Positions 26,910 through 35,908 of a stretch of DNA of 46,622 nucleotides are shown here, one piece after another (within the stretch, counting starts at the first letter, position 1; each line of letters begins with the position of its first letter). Source of the DNA: Alphaproteobacteria bacterium (GTDB lineage Bacteria > Pseudomonadota > Alphaproteobacteria > SP197); assembly GCA_028277285.1 (NCBI GenBank), contig JANQGO010000170.1:1-46622 (forward strand), written 5' to 3'. The notes under the pieces are model-generated. The model searched no databases. It was not told the origin of the DNA and saw only the letters and a list, made by a program, of their open reading frames with translations. Made by a program: the position numbers and the translations under genes.

Positions 26910-27569
26910 ATGTCGACGATTGAATTGATAACCGCGGAGGTCTGCCCCTACGCCCAACGCACGCACATGACCTTGCTCGAAAAAGGCCTGGCGTTCGAAC
27001 GCCGCGAGGTCGACCTGTCGAACAAGCCCGATTGGTTCAACGAGGTATCGCCCTACAGCAAGGTCCCGGTCGTCAAGATCGGCGACGACGTCGTCTACGA
27101 GTCGGCGATCATCAACGAGTTCATCGACGAAGCCTACCCCGAACCGCCGATGATGCCGCGCGATCCCGTCGCCCGGGCGAAGGCGCGCATCTGGATCGAC
27201 TACTGCAACAATGTCTGGGTCGAGGACAGCTACGAACTTCTGTTCGCCAAGGATCCCGCCAAACAGGCGGAGTTGCGGACCAAGGTCGAGGACCAGCTTC
27301 GGAAGATCGAATTCGACGGCATGCGCCAGCTCTCCGACGGTCCTTATTGGCTGGGCGAGAATGTCTCCCTGGTCGATCTGACCTATTACCCGTTCTTCGA
27401 GCGCTTCGGTGCCATCGCGCACCACCGCAAGGCATCGATCCCGGAGGAATGCACGCGCATCCGCGCCTGGTACGACCTGATGGCAAGCCGCGACTCCGCC
27501 AAGGCCACGGCCCATGACGAGGCCTACTATATCGACCGCTACAGGAAGTGGGTCGACGAGGCCGCCTGA
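26910..27569 (+). CDS. Glutathione S-transferase family protein (Cys-type)
   Basis: A 219-residue GST. The thioredoxin-like N-terminal domain has CPYAQR with C12 at the catalytic position, as in omega-class GSTs and bacterial beta-etherases, so thiol-transferase or reductase chemistry is likely. KVPVVKIGDDVVYESAIINE carries the cis-Pro (VP) and the ES of the glutathione site. The helical C-terminal domain includes YWLGENVSLVDLTYYPFFER, the usual N-capping region. A ribosome site (AGGAGG) lies 7-12 bases upstream. It sits between the adenosine-kinase-like gene and the flavin-binding protein gene on the same strand (31 bp to the next). The substrate is unknown. Confidence 0.92.
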   Translation: MSTIELITAEVCPYAQRTHMTLLEKGLAFERREVDLSNKPDWFNEVSPYSKVPVVKIGDDVVYESAIINEFIDEAYPEPPMMPRDPVARAKARIWIDYCNNVWVEDSYELLFAKDPAKQAELRTKVEDQLRKIEFDGMRQLSDGPYWLGENVSLVDLTYYPFFERFGAIAHHRKASIPEECTRIRAWYDLMASRDSAKATAHDEAYYIDRYRKWVDEAA

Positions 27570-27600
27570 CCCCGCCGGATGGACGCAGCAAGGACCCACC

Positions 27601-28236
27601 ATGTTCTATGAACCACGCCACGGCCACGGCCTGCCGCGCGATCCCTTCAAGGCGCTGGTCGCGCCGCGTCCGATCGGTTGGTTCACGACGCTGAACGCGG
27701 CGGGCCAGGTGAACCTGGCGCCTTACAGCTACTTCAACGCCATGGGCGACGATCCGCCGGTCATCATGTTTTCCGGCGGCGGCCGCCTTGACGCCAACCA
27801 TAAGGACAGCGTCGCCAACGCCGAGACCTCGGGCGAGTTCGTCCACAACATGGTGACGTGGGACCTGCGCGAGGAGATGAACACCACGTCGGACGAGGTC
27901 CCGCACGGTGTCGACGAAGCGGAGCTGGCGGCGCTTCATCTGGTACCTTCCCGGCTGGTCAAGCCGCCGCGCGTCAAGGCATCGCCCGTGGCGCTGGAGT
28001 GCCGTTACCTGCAAACGATCGAGATCCCGCAGAACGGGCCTGGGGGCCCCAACAAGGTGGTTCTGGGCGAGGTCGTCGGCGTCCATATCGACGACGCGAT
28101 TCTGAAAGACGGCCGGGTCGATCTGGCCGCGGTCCGGCCGATCGCCCGGCTTGGCTACGCCGAATACACCATCGTCGAAACGGTGTTCCGCATGTTGCGT
28201 CCGGGCGTCGAGCCGGATCGCCCCACCTCATCCTGA
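27601..28236 (+). CDS. Flavin reductase-like (FMN-binding split-barrel) protein
   Basis: A 211-residue protein of the flavin reductase/DIM6-NTAB family. It begins near FKALVAPRPIGWFTTLNAAG and continues VNLAPYSYFNAMGDDPPVIMF, the FMN-binding hallmark. The start at ATG 27601 places MFYEPRHGHGLP just before this motif. Members reduce free flavin or act as flavoprotein oxidoreductases; the partner is not identifiable. It follows the GST gene with 31 bp between and probably shares its transcript. A 155-bp gap then leads to ald. Confidence 0.9.
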   Translation: MFYEPRHGHGLPRDPFKALVAPRPIGWFTTLNAAGQVNLAPYSYFNAMGDDPPVIMFSGGGRLDANHKDSVANAETSGEFVHNMVTWDLREEMNTTSDEVPHGVDEAELAALHLVPSRLVKPPRVKASPVALECRYLQTIEIPQNGPGGPNKVVLGEVVGVHIDDAILKDGRVDLAAVRPIARLGYAEYTIVETVFRMLRPGVEPDRPTSS

Positions 28237-28283
28237 CGATCGTGAGCGCGGCCCATGTTGAGCGAAAATCGTCAGGTTGATTT

Positions 28284-28299
28284 CCATGTGGGAACATGG
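28284..28299. promoter_or_regulatory. Palindrome upstream of alanine dehydrogenase gene
   Basis: CCATGT at 28284-28289 and ACATGG at 28294-28299 form a perfect inverted repeat with a GGGA spacer, about 92 bp before the ald start. It could be an operator for an Lrp/AsnC-type or other regulator, or a small RNA hairpin. No regulator gene is adjacent, so the assignment is tentative. Confidence 0.3.
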
Positions 28300-28391
28300 T
28301 TTGAAGCAGCGTCAACACAGGAGGTGGCGGTCGTCTTGGTGCCGGCATCTCCTATCTCTTTGTTCCATTCTTCAAACAGACGGAGTCGGTG

Positions 28392-29510
28392 ATGCTTCTC
28401 GGCGTGCCGAATGAAATCAAGGTTCACGAATACCGCGTCGGCATGACGCCCGCGAGTGTGCGTGAGGTCATCCACCACGGCCATCAGGTCATTATCCAAA
28501 AGGGCGCGGGCCGTGAGATCGGCCTTGACGACAAGATGTATGTCAAGGCCGGCGCGGAGATTGTCGACACAGCTCAGGAGGTGTTCGCGCGCGCCGAAAT
28601 GATCGTCAAGGTCAAGGAGCCGCAGCCCGATGAGTGTCGGATGCTGCGCGAAGGACAGATCCTGTTCACCTATCTGCACCTGGCGCCGGATCCCGAACAG
28701 ACCCGTCTGCTCGTCGAGTCCGGTTGCACGGCGATCGCTTACGAGACCGTTACCGACGATCACGGCGGCCTGCCCCTGCTGGCGCCCATGAGCGAGGTCG
28801 CGGGACGCATGTCGATCCAGGCCGGCGCCCACTGTCTGGAGAAGACACAGAAGGGAAGCGGCGTTCTATTGGGCGGCGTCCCCGGCGTCGAGCCGGGCAA
28901 GGTTGTGATCATCGGCGGCGGTGTCGTCGGCACCAACGCCGCGCGCATGGCGGTCGGCTTGGGCGCGGAGGTCACGATCTTCGATCGTTCGGTCGCCCGC
29001 CTGCGTTATCTCGACGAATTCTTCCAGGGCCGTGCCAAGAACCTGTATTCCACGGTCGATCAGGTTGAAGAGTACGTGCTGGCTGCCGATCTCGTGGTCG
29101 GTGCCGTGCTGGTCCCCGGCGCCGCCGCGCCCAAGGTCGTCACGGAAGCCCAGGTCAAGCGCATGAAGCGAGGTTCGGTGCTGTGTGACGTGGCGATCGA
29201 CCAGGGCGGCTGTTTTGAAACCAGCCACGCCACGACGCACGCCAAGCCGACCTACCGGGTTCACCAGGTCGTGCATTACTGCGTCGCCAACATGCCCGGT
29301 GGCGTGGCACGCACGTCGACCTTCGCGCTGAACAACGCCACCCTGCCGTTCACGGTTCGCCTTGCGAATGACGGCGTCAAGAAGGCTCTGGCCGCCGACC
29401 CGCACCTGAAGGAGGGCCTGAACGTCATGGCCGGCAAGGTGACCTATCAAGCGGTGGCGAAAGCGCTGGACTACGACTACGTGCCGGCCGATCAGGCGTT
29501 GGCCGCCTAA
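28392..29510 (+). CDS. ald: Alanine dehydrogenase
   Basis: This enzyme interconverts L-alanine and pyruvate with NAD(H) and ammonia, linking carbon and nitrogen metabolism. It is 372 residues long from ATG 28392 (a GTG directly before gives one more residue). Residues R15, K75 and H96 occupy the known pyruvate-binding and catalytic positions ([22 protein letters not shown]). The NAD-binding Rossmann segment is [37 protein letters not shown] near the C-terminus is also conserved. It has its own upstream gap with a palindrome and is convergent with the acidic protein gene (7 bp between stops). Confidence 0.96.
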   Translation: MLLGVPNEIKVHEYRVGMTPASVREVIHHGHQVIIQKGAGREIGLDDKMYVKAGAEIVDTAQEVFARAEMIVKVKEPQPDECRMLREGQILFTYLHLAPDPEQTRLLVESGCTAIAYETVTDDHGGLPLLAPMSEVAGRMSIQAGAHCLEKTQKGSGVLLGGVPGVEPGKVVIIGGGVVGTNAARMAVGLGAEVTIFDRSVARLRYLDEFFQGRAKNLYSTVDQVEEYVLAADLVVGAVLVPGAAAPKVVTEAQVKRMKRGSVLCDVAIDQGGCFETSHATTHAKPTYRVHQVVHYCVANMPGGVARTSTFALNNATLPFTVRLANDGVKKALAADPHLKEGLNVMAGKVTYQAVAKALDYDYVPADQALAA

Positions 29511-29517
29511 GCTAAGA

Positions 29518-30606
29518 TTAGGAGTCGCGCCGGAAGAGACGTCCCAGCAGACCCCGGCGCGGCTCCTCTTCAACCTCCGCGAACTCCGGCGGTCGTGCGC
29601 TGCGCGCGCGAATGGCCGCGATGACATCGTTGCCGTGCTCGTCGCGGGTGCCGGTGTAGCGGGAATCCGCCGGTGGCGGCGGCGCCTTGTCAACATCGGT
29701 TTCCCGCGTGATGTCCTCGACCGTTTCGGCCACGATCACGGTTTCGGTCACGATCTCGGCTTCAGCGGGTTTGTGCTCGTCAGAATCGTCCTCGTCAGAC
29801 CCGCTCTCGCCTGGCTTCTCGTGGGCGGATCTGTCGCCGTCTGTTTCGTCGGCACCGTCATCGCTGGCGTCCGCCTCGTCTTGTGGTGCCGTGTCGTTGG
29901 CTGCCGCCGGGACCGACTCGTCGGGCTCTTCCGTCGGCGACGCGTCGTCGTCGCCCGTCTCGGTACGGGCCTCGTCAGCGGCCGTGTCGTCGGTTGGCGA
30001 TGTTGCGGGCGAAGCACCGCTGCTGCTGTCGACCTTCGCGGCCAGCATGGTCAGCGCGTCGGCGACCGCGGCCATTTGGTCCTGGCGCCGCGCCTCGGCA
30101 TCGACGACCCGTTCGACCGCGTCGGCCAACCGGGATTGATCGGGCAGCATGATCGGCGGCGCGCCCGCGGGTTTCCCGCCGGCAGGCCGGTCGCCGTCGA
30201 TGATCGGCATGGCGCGGGTTTCCATGGTCTGCATGACGCTGTAGAGGCCGGCGGCCATCTGCTCCATGCGCCCGACCAGCGCGGGCTCGGTGCGCTCCAT
30301 GCGCCGCACGATGTCGGCGACCGGGGCATCCTGGGCATTCTTCTGCAGATGCTGAACCAGGGCGCCCAGCGCCTGGGCGAGCTCCCGTTCTGTGCCGCTG
30401 TTGGTGGCCGGCAGGTTGGACCCGCCGGACGGTTCGGCCGATGCCGGCTCGTCGGTCGCTGTGCCAAGATCGCGGTCGGCGGCGGCGACCAGAACCTGGG
30501 TCACCCACTCACCGATGGTCATGTGCCGATGGGCTGCTGCGCGAGCGGCCTTTGCGCGCGCTTCGCGCGAAACGCCGCGCACCGACCAGGGCTGCCTATC
30601 TTTCAT
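29518..30606 (-). CDS. Acidic, largely disordered protein with PodJ-like N-terminal motif
   Basis: A 362-residue protein of unknown function. The first ~45 residues, PWSVRGVSREARAKAARAAA followed by MTIGEWVTQVL, resemble the short N-terminal motif of alphaproteobacterial PodJ-type polarity proteins (Trp, EAR repeats, then Met-Thr-x-Gly-Glu-Trp). A helical region with coiled-coil character follows (about 75-200). Then comes a long Asp/Glu/Ser/Thr-rich disordered stretch (about 200-310) and a basic tail, RRGLLGRLFRRDS. No membrane segment or enzymatic domain is visible. The ATG at 30604-30606 suits the motif; a TTG at 30627 would add seven residues. It follows phoB on the same strand with 167 bp between, so it probably has its own promoter. 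A scaffold role is only a guess. Confidence 0.75.
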   Translation of the reverse strand: MKDRQPWSVRGVSREARAKAARAAAHRHMTIGEWVTQVLVAAADRDLGTATDEPASAEPSGGSNLPATNSGTERELAQALGALVQHLQKNAQDAPVADIVRRMERTEPALVGRMEQMAAGLYSVMQTMETRAMPIIDGDRPAGGKPAGAPPIMLPDQSRLADAVERVVDAEARRQDQMAAVADALTMLAAKVDSSSGASPATSPTDDTAADEARTETGDDDASPTEEPDESVPAAANDTAPQDEADASDDGADETDGDRSAHEKPGESGSDEDDSDEHKPAEAEIVTETVIVAETVEDITRETDVDKAPPPPADSRYTGTRDEHGNDVIAAIRARSARPPEFAEVEEEPRRGLLGRLFRRDS

Positions 30607-30773
30607 GATCGGGAGAGTATCACACAATCGAGCATGGAGCCCCTATCCTGGCGAAGCCGGATGAAGAAATCCAGTGCTTTCCGTTACTTGGCGGCGATTG
30701 GTGCGAAGAAGGATCTGATCGTGACAGCCGGCAGACCGGGCCCCGCACCACCAAAATGGGCGAAAATCGCGCT

Positions 30774-31460
30774 TTAGGCGGCGTCCAATGCGTAGCCCGC
30801 CGAGCGCACCGTGCGGATCAGATCCTTGCTCTCGGCGATGTTAAGCGCCTTTCTGAGCCGGCCGATATGGACGTCGACGGTGCGCGGCTCGACAAAAATG
30901 TCGTTGCCCCAGACGCTGTCCAAGAGCTGTTCGCGGCTGAACACCCGGCCGGGATGCTCCATCAGAAAGCGCAGCATGTCGAATTCGCGCGGCCCCAGAT
31001 GGATGGGCTTTCCCGCCCGCGATACCCGGTGCGCCGCCAGATCCATGTGCAGATCCGCGTAAGACAGCGCTTCCTCGCTCAGGGCCGGTCGGATACGGCG
31101 CAGCACGGCGCGGATGCGCGCCAAGAGTTCGGCCGGCGAGAAGGGTTTGGGTATGTAGTCATCAGCGCCGACCTCCAACCCGCGCACGCGGTCCTGTTCT
31201 TCGCCGCGGGCGGTCAGCATGATGATCGGCAGGTTGCGCAGCTCGCTGTCGCGGCGCACCTGGCGGCAAACTTCGATGCCGGAGATCGAGGGTAACATCC
31301 AGTCGAGCACGACCAGATCGGGCGATTGCTCGCGGATCAGGGTCAGAGCTTCCTGGCCGTCGGTCGCCTCGACCACACGGTAGCCGGCCTTGTCTAGATT
31401 GTAGCGCAGCAGCGCCAGGATCGGCGCCTCGTCATCCACAACAAGAATTGTCGCGTCCAT
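30774..31460 (-). CDS. phoB: Phosphate regulon response regulator PhoB
   Basis: A 228-residue OmpR/PhoB-type regulator. The receiver domain has acidic residues D9-D10, phospho-acceptor D53 (VVLDWMLP), T83 and the KPF of helix 5. The winged-helix DNA-binding domain includes HLGPREFDMLRFLMEHPGRV and EPRTVDVHIGRLRKAL. Phosphorylated by PhoR, it should bind the Pho box upstream of pstS. It is the last gene of the pst operon, 29 bp after phoU, so it is autoregulated through that box. Full length and not unusual. Confidence 0.97.
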   Translation of the reverse strand: MDATILVVDDEAPILALLRYNLDKAGYRVVEATDGQEALTLIREQSPDLVVLDWMLPSISGIEVCRQVRRDSELRNLPIIMLTARGEEQDRVRGLEVGADDYIPKPFSPAELLARIRAVLRRIRPALSEEALSYADLHMDLAAHRVSRAGKPIHLGPREFDMLRFLMEHPGRVFSREQLLDSVWGNDIFVEPRTVDVHIGRLRKALNIAESKDLIRTVRSAGYALDAA

Positions 31461-31489
31461 CGGTTACAAGTTTCCCACTCATGCACCAG

Positions 31490-32206
31490 TCAATTGTCGT
31501 CCGGCGTGCCCTGGGGCACCGTGGTGCCTTTCGGCCGGTCCTGATCGGGCAACGCGCCTTCGGTCATGTAGGCGATCATCTCGGCGATGTTCGTCGTGTG
31601 ATCGCCCATGCGCTCGATGTTCTTGGCGACGAAATGGACCTGCGTCCCCGCCGCGATCGTGCTGGGGTCCGCCATCATATCGGTCAAGATGCCGTGGAAG
31701 ACGGCATTGTACATTTCGTCGATGGCTTCGTCCTGATGCCACACGGAGAGCGCCAGTTCCTTGTCCTCGTCGCGATAGGCGTTGAGCACATCGTTGGTCA
31801 TGCCATAAACGGCCGCGCCCATGCGTTTCAGCCCCTCGCGCTGGGGGATCTCCGTGTTGCCCTCGATGGTCAGGCTGCGCTTGGCGATGTTGCTGGCCAA
31901 ATCGCCCATGCGTTCAAGATTGCTTGCCACCTTCAGCGCGGTCTTGACGCGCCGGAGGTCCTCAGCCATCGGCTGCCTCAGCGCCAGGATGCGCGTCGCG
32001 AGTTCATCGACCTGACGTTCCAGATCATCGATCTGGTGGTCAGTCTCGATGATACGTTGGGCAAGCTCGTGATCACGCTCGACCAGCGCATCAAGGGCAC
32101 TTCGAAGCTGTGCTTCCACAAGCCCACCCATCGCCAGAATGTCGCGCGTGACCTCTTCGAGTTCGGAGTCGTAAGAGCGGACGGTGTGCTGCTGCGTGGT
32201 CGTCAT
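31490..32206 (-). CDS. phoU: Phosphate signalling protein PhoU
   Basis: A 238-residue helical protein made of two similar three-helix bundles. It includes LATRILALRQPMAEDLRRVKTALKVA, ERMGDLASNIAKRS and, in the second repeat, NIERMGDHTTNIAEM. The repeated ERMGD motif is the metal-cluster site of the family. PhoU connects PstB status to PhoR and damps phosphate uptake when phosphate is plentiful. It lies between pstB (26 bp) and phoB (29 bp) in the operon, the usual place. Confidence 0.97.
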   Translation of the reverse strand: MTTTQQHTVRSYDSELEEVTRDILAMGGLVEAQLRSALDALVERDHELAQRIIETDHQIDDLERQVDELATRILALRQPMAEDLRRVKTALKVASNLERMGDLASNIAKRSLTIEGNTEIPQREGLKRMGAAVYGMTNDVLNAYRDEDKELALSVWHQDEAIDEMYNAVFHGILTDMMADPSTIAAGTQVHFVAKNIERMGDHTTNIAEMIAYMTEGALPDQDRPKGTTVPQGTPDDN

Positions 32207-32232
32207 GGGTTTCGTTTCCTATCGCCCGCGGA

Positions 32233-33087
32233 TCAGCCGAAGCGGCCTGTAATGTAATCCTCGGTCATCCGCTGCGCGGGATTATGAAAGAGCTGGGCGG
32301 TCTCGCCATACTCAATGAGACGGCCCAGATGAAAAAACCCGGTGTACTGCGAGACGCGCGCGGCCTGCTGCAGGTTATGGGTGACGATGACCACCGTGTA
32401 GTTTTCCTTCAGCTCGTCGATCAGTTCCTCGACCTGGGCGGTCGAGATGGGATCCAGTGCCGAGCACGGTTCGTCCATCAAGATCACCTCGGGACTGACC
32501 GCGATGGTGCGGGCGATGCACAGCCGCTGCTGCTGACCGCCCGACATACCGGTCGCCGTGTCCTGCATGCGATCGGCGACCTCGTTATAGAGGCCGGCAC
32601 GCCGCAGGCTGGTGGCGACGATTTCATCCAGCTCGGACTTGTTGCGCGCCAGGCCATGGATACGCGGGCCGTAGGCGACGTTGTCATAGATCGACTTCGG
32701 GAACGGATTGGGTTTCTGGAACACCATGCCGACGCGCGCGCGCAACTGCACGACATCGATGCGGCGGTCATAAAGGTCGTTGCCGTCCATGCTGATCTGG
32801 CCTTCGACGCGAACGCCTTCGATCGTGTCGTTCATGCGGTTCAGGCACTTCAGGAATGTTGTCTTGCCGCAGCCCGACGGGCCGATGAAGGCGGTCACCT
32901 GGCGTTCGGGAATGTTGATGTTGATCCCGGAGAGCGCCTGTTTTTCGCCGTACCACAGCTTGACGTCGCGGGTATCGATCTTGGTCGGACTGTCGAGTTC
33001 CGGCAGCTCGTCGTGGCGAATTGTGCGCCCATCATCCGTGCGCGCGGCTTCTTCTTCGACGATTGCTTGAGCTTGGGCTTCTACCAT
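32233..33087 (-). CDS. pstB: Phosphate ABC transporter ATPase PstB
   Basis: The cytoplasmic ATPase of the high-affinity phosphate importer, 284 residues. Walker A is GPSGCGKTT at 69-77, the ABC signature SGGQQQR at 182-188 and Walker B ILMDEP at 202-207. A Q-loop ([15 protein letters not shown]) and the PstB-specific CLNRMND after Walker A are present. The first ~35 residues are an acidic extension beyond the core. Its start overlaps the end of pstA by 7 bp, so the two are translationally coupled. Confidence 0.98.
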   Translation of the reverse strand: MVEAQAQAIVEEEAARTDDGRTIRHDELPELDSPTKIDTRDVKLWYGEKQALSGININIPERQVTAFIGPSGCGKTTFLKCLNRMNDTIEGVRVEGQISMDGNDLYDRRIDVVQLRARVGMVFQKPNPFPKSIYDNVAYGPRIHGLARNKSELDEIVATSLRRAGLYNEVADRMQDTATGMSGGQQQRLCIARTIAVSPEVILMDEPCSALDPISTAQVEELIDELKENYTVVIVTHNLQQAARVSQYTGFFHLGRLIEYGETAQLFHNPAQRMTEDYITGRFG

Positions 33088-34370
33088 CGGACTTCAAACC
33101 TCTGACGCAAATAGACTGCAATTCCGTTCATCAGGATCAGGAAGCCGAGCAGCACCATGATGGCGGCCGATGTCTTCTCGACAAAGCCGCGTTCGGGACT
33201 GTCAGCCCAAAGATAGATCTGCACCGGCAGCACGGTTGCCGGATCGACCGGTCCGGTCGGCACGTCGACGATAAAGGCGACCATGCCGATCATCAGGAGC
33301 GGCGCGGTCTCGCCCAGCGCCTGGGCCATGCCGATGATGGTGCCGGTCAAGACACGCGGCATGGCGAGCGGCATGACGTGGTGGAAGACGACCTGGACCG
33401 GCGATGCGCCCAGGCCGGTGGCGGCCTCGCGGATCGACGGCGGCACGCCCTTCAGCGCGGCGCGGGTGGTGATGATGATGGTGGGCAGTGTCATCAGCGC
33501 CAGTGTCAGGCCGCCGACAACCGGTGCCGAACGCGGCAGATGCATGACGTTCAAGAACACCGCCAAACCCAAGAGGCCGAACACGATCGACGGCACGGCC
33601 GCCAGGTTGTTGATGTTGACCTCGATGGTGTCAACCCATCGGTTGTTCTTTGGTGCAAACTCCTCCAAGTAGATCGCCGCGGCCACGCCCAGAGGGAACG
33701 ACACGATAAAGGTAACCAGCAGGGTCAACGCCGATCCGACCAGCGCGCCACCGATACCGGCCAGTTCCGGTTCGCGGCTGTCGCCACTTGTGAAGAAGTT
33801 CCAGTTGAAGGCCGTGACCATGGAACCCTGCTCGTCCAGGGTGTCGATCCAGGCAATCTGCTGATCGTCAATGCGGCGCGCCGACTCAGCGACATCGCGC
33901 GAAATGTACCCTTTGGCGAACATGTCGACATCGCTGGCGGCGGGCAGCGAGACCAACTCCGTCTTGCCGACCAGAGATGGATCAGCCTCGACCATTCGCT
34001 GAAGCATGAGGGCCGAGCGGGAGCTCAGGATGCCCATCAGTTTGCGAAGATCCGAGCCCTCGGTGACGTCAGGAAACTGCTGTTGCAGGGCCTGGACGAG
34101 CACCATCGGATAGTTGCCGTCTGAAGGGTCTTCCGCGTCGATGAGATCCGGGCTGAACGTCACCGCCAGCTCGAATTCAGTCGTGACGAACGCCGTATAG
34201 CCGCGCGACACGATGCTGCCGATCAGTATCACCAGGAAGATGCCGGCGACGGCAAGTGCGGCCAAGCAGATCCACTGGAAGCGGCGCTCGCGGCCATAGC
34301 GCCGCCGGATACGCGCCTGGGCGGCGCCGCCTTTACCGACGATCGAGGTGTTTGTGGCCATGTCAGTCAT
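33081..34370 (-). CDS. pstA: Phosphate ABC transporter permease PstA (with DUF3333-type N-terminus)
   Basis: A membrane permease of 429 residues, longer than the ~300 of E. coli PstA. The extra part is an N-terminal helix ([20 protein letters not shown]) followed by a ~150-residue soluble region. This is the DUF3333-type extension common in alphaproteobacteria. The permease core holds helices such as [20 protein letters not shown] and the ABC-coupling loop [20 protein letters not shown]. Overlaps: 8 bp with pstC upstream and 7 bp with pstB downstream. The extension probably lies in the periplasm, near PstS, but this is inference. Confidence 0.96.
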   Translation of the reverse strand: MTDMATNTSIVGKGGAAQARIRRRYGRERRFQWICLAALAVAGIFLVILIGSIVSRGYTAFVTTEFELAVTFSPDLIDAEDPSDGNYPMVLVQALQQQFPDVTEGSDLRKLMGILSSRSALMLQRMVEADPSLVGKTELVSLPAASDVDMFAKGYISRDVAESARRIDDQQIAWIDTLDEQGSMVTAFNWNFFTSGDSREPELAGIGGALVGSALTLLVTFIVSFPLGVAAAIYLEEFAPKNNRWVDTIEVNINNLAAVPSIVFGLLGLAVFLNVMHLPRSAPVVGGLTLALMTLPTIIITTRAALKGVPPSIREAATGLGASPVQVVFHHVMPLAMPRVLTGTIIGMAQALGETAPLLMIGMVAFIVDVPTGPVDPATVLPVQIYLWADSPERGFVEKTSAAIMVLLGFLILMNGIAVYLRQRFEVRW

Positions 34371-35763
34371 ACTTTTCCCGATACTTCTGCACCACCCGAA
34401 GGGCGATAACGTTCAACACCAGCGTTATGACGAACAGCACCAGCCCAAGGGCGAACGCCGCCAGGGTCTTGGCGCTATCGAACTCCTGGTCACCGACCAA
34501 GAGGGTCACGATTTGCACCGTGACGGTGGTAACGGTCTCCAGGGGGTTGATGGTCAGATTGGCGGCAAGACCGGCAGCCATGACGACGATCATGGTCTCG
34601 CCGACCGCGCGACTGACCGCAAGCAGGAAGCCGGCGACGATGCCGGGAAGGGCGGCGGGAATGATGACGCCGGTAATCGTCTCCTGGCGGGTCGCGCCGA
34701 GCGCCAGCGACCCGTCGCGCAACTGTTTCGGCACCGCGGCAATGGCATCGTCGGTCAGCGACGACACGAACGGGATAATCATGATGCCCATGACCACGCC
34801 GGCCGCGATGGCGCTTTCCGACGAAATCGTGATGCCGATCGAGGCGCCGGCATCGCGGAAGAACGGCGCCATGACCAAGGCCGCGAAGAAGCCGTAAACC
34901 ACGGTCGGCACGCCCGCCAGCACCTCCAGCACGGGTTTGGCGACGGCGCGGAAGCGAGGATGGGCGTACTCCGCCAGATAGATCGCGGACAACAAGCCGA
35001 TCGGCCCAGCGACCAGCATGGCGATCAGCGTCACCAGGCCAGTGCCGACGAACAGCGGCACAGCGCCGAAGGCGCCGGACGAACCGACCTGATCGACACG
35101 CAACGCAGTCTGCGGACTCCAGCTCAGGCCGAACAGGAACTCGAAGATCGGCACCTTCTCGAAGAAGCGGATCGATTCGATCAGCACCGAGAACACGATG
35201 CCGACTGTCGTTAGAATTGAGATGGTCGCGGCCAGGAGCAGCGTGATCATCAAGATGCGCTCGACCGGCTGACGCGCACGGAAGCTGACGTCGATCTTGC
35301 GAAGGGCAATGCCCAAGCCGATAACGCCCAAGCCAAGGGCACCGGCAAAACTAATCCAGACCCGCAACGCATTCAGGCTCGCGAACTGTTCGGCTGCCTG
35401 CACCAGTTCCGGTGTCGGCTCGATGGTTGTGCGGCCGCCGGCGGCAAGCGTCTGGGCGTCGTCCAGGAACCGGTCAAGCCGCGGGCCGGAGAGCTCGCTG
35501 ATCTCCGGCGGTAGGTCGGCCAGGATCGAAGCCTGCACCATGTGATCGCCGACAGCCAACGCGACGATCCACAAAGCGACCGCGGGCATGCCGCAGGCCA
35601 AGCCGACGAACCAACCATGATAGACAGGTCTGGAGTGCAATTCGCTGGGGTGATCGGCGGCCATCCGCCGCGCGCGGTTCCGGCCCATGGCGAAGGCGAA
35701 GAACGCCAGCGCCAAGATGACCAGTGTCGCTATACCCGTGCCCACGTCATTGCCCCCCTGCAA
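34363..35763 (-). CDS. pstC: Phosphate ABC transporter permease PstC
   Basis: A 466-residue permease, also longer than the classical ~320. The N-terminal part has extra transmembrane helices and a periplasmic region with Pro/Glu/Leu-rich sequence (LADLPPEISELSGPRLDRFL). The core carries GFFAALVMAPFFRDAGAS and the coupling loop LRDGSLALGATRQETITGVI. With PstA it forms the transmembrane channel. It is separated from pstS by 145 bp containing a 15-bp hairpin, while all downstream joins are tight. Expression of the permease genes may thus be lower than that of pstS. Confidence 0.96.
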   Translation of the reverse strand: MQGGNDVGTGIATLVILALAFFAFAMGRNRARRMAADHPSELHSRPVYHGWFVGLACGMPAVALWIVALAVGDHMVQASILADLPPEISELSGPRLDRFLDDAQTLAAGGRTTIEPTPELVQAAEQFASLNALRVWISFAGALGLGVIGLGIALRKIDVSFRARQPVERILMITLLLAATISILTTVGIVFSVLIESIRFFEKVPIFEFLFGLSWSPQTALRVDQVGSSGAFGAVPLFVGTGLVTLIAMLVAGPIGLLSAIYLAEYAHPRFRAVAKPVLEVLAGVPTVVYGFFAALVMAPFFRDAGASIGITISSESAIAAGVVMGIMIIPFVSSLTDDAIAAVPKQLRDGSLALGATRQETITGVIIPAALPGIVAGFLLAVSRAVGETMIVVMAAGLAANLTINPLETVTTVTVQIVTLLVGDQEFDSAKTLAAFALGLVLFVITLVLNVIALRVVQKYREKYD

Positions 35764-35863
35764 ACTGGTGGATCGTTCATTCGTTCAGGAGTCGCGAGAC
35801 AACTCCACAACGTGTCTCTTGTTCTTACGCGGCCGTTGGCGCCGCGCGGTTCACGCATGAAAG

Positions 35864-35902
35864 CCAGCCGGCGCGCGATGTTGTTGGTCGCGCGCCGGCT
35901 GG
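35864..35902 (-). terminator. 15-bp perfect hairpin between pstS and pstC
   Basis: Arms at 35864-35878 and 35888-35902 are perfectly complementary over 15 bp, with a 9-base loop, starting 6 bp after the pstS stop. In the transcript direction the 3' side has only a short T-run (TTTC). It is likely an RNA-stabilising or partially terminating element that raises PstS output over the membrane components. Confidence 0.75.
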
Positions 35903-35908
35903 AACCGG

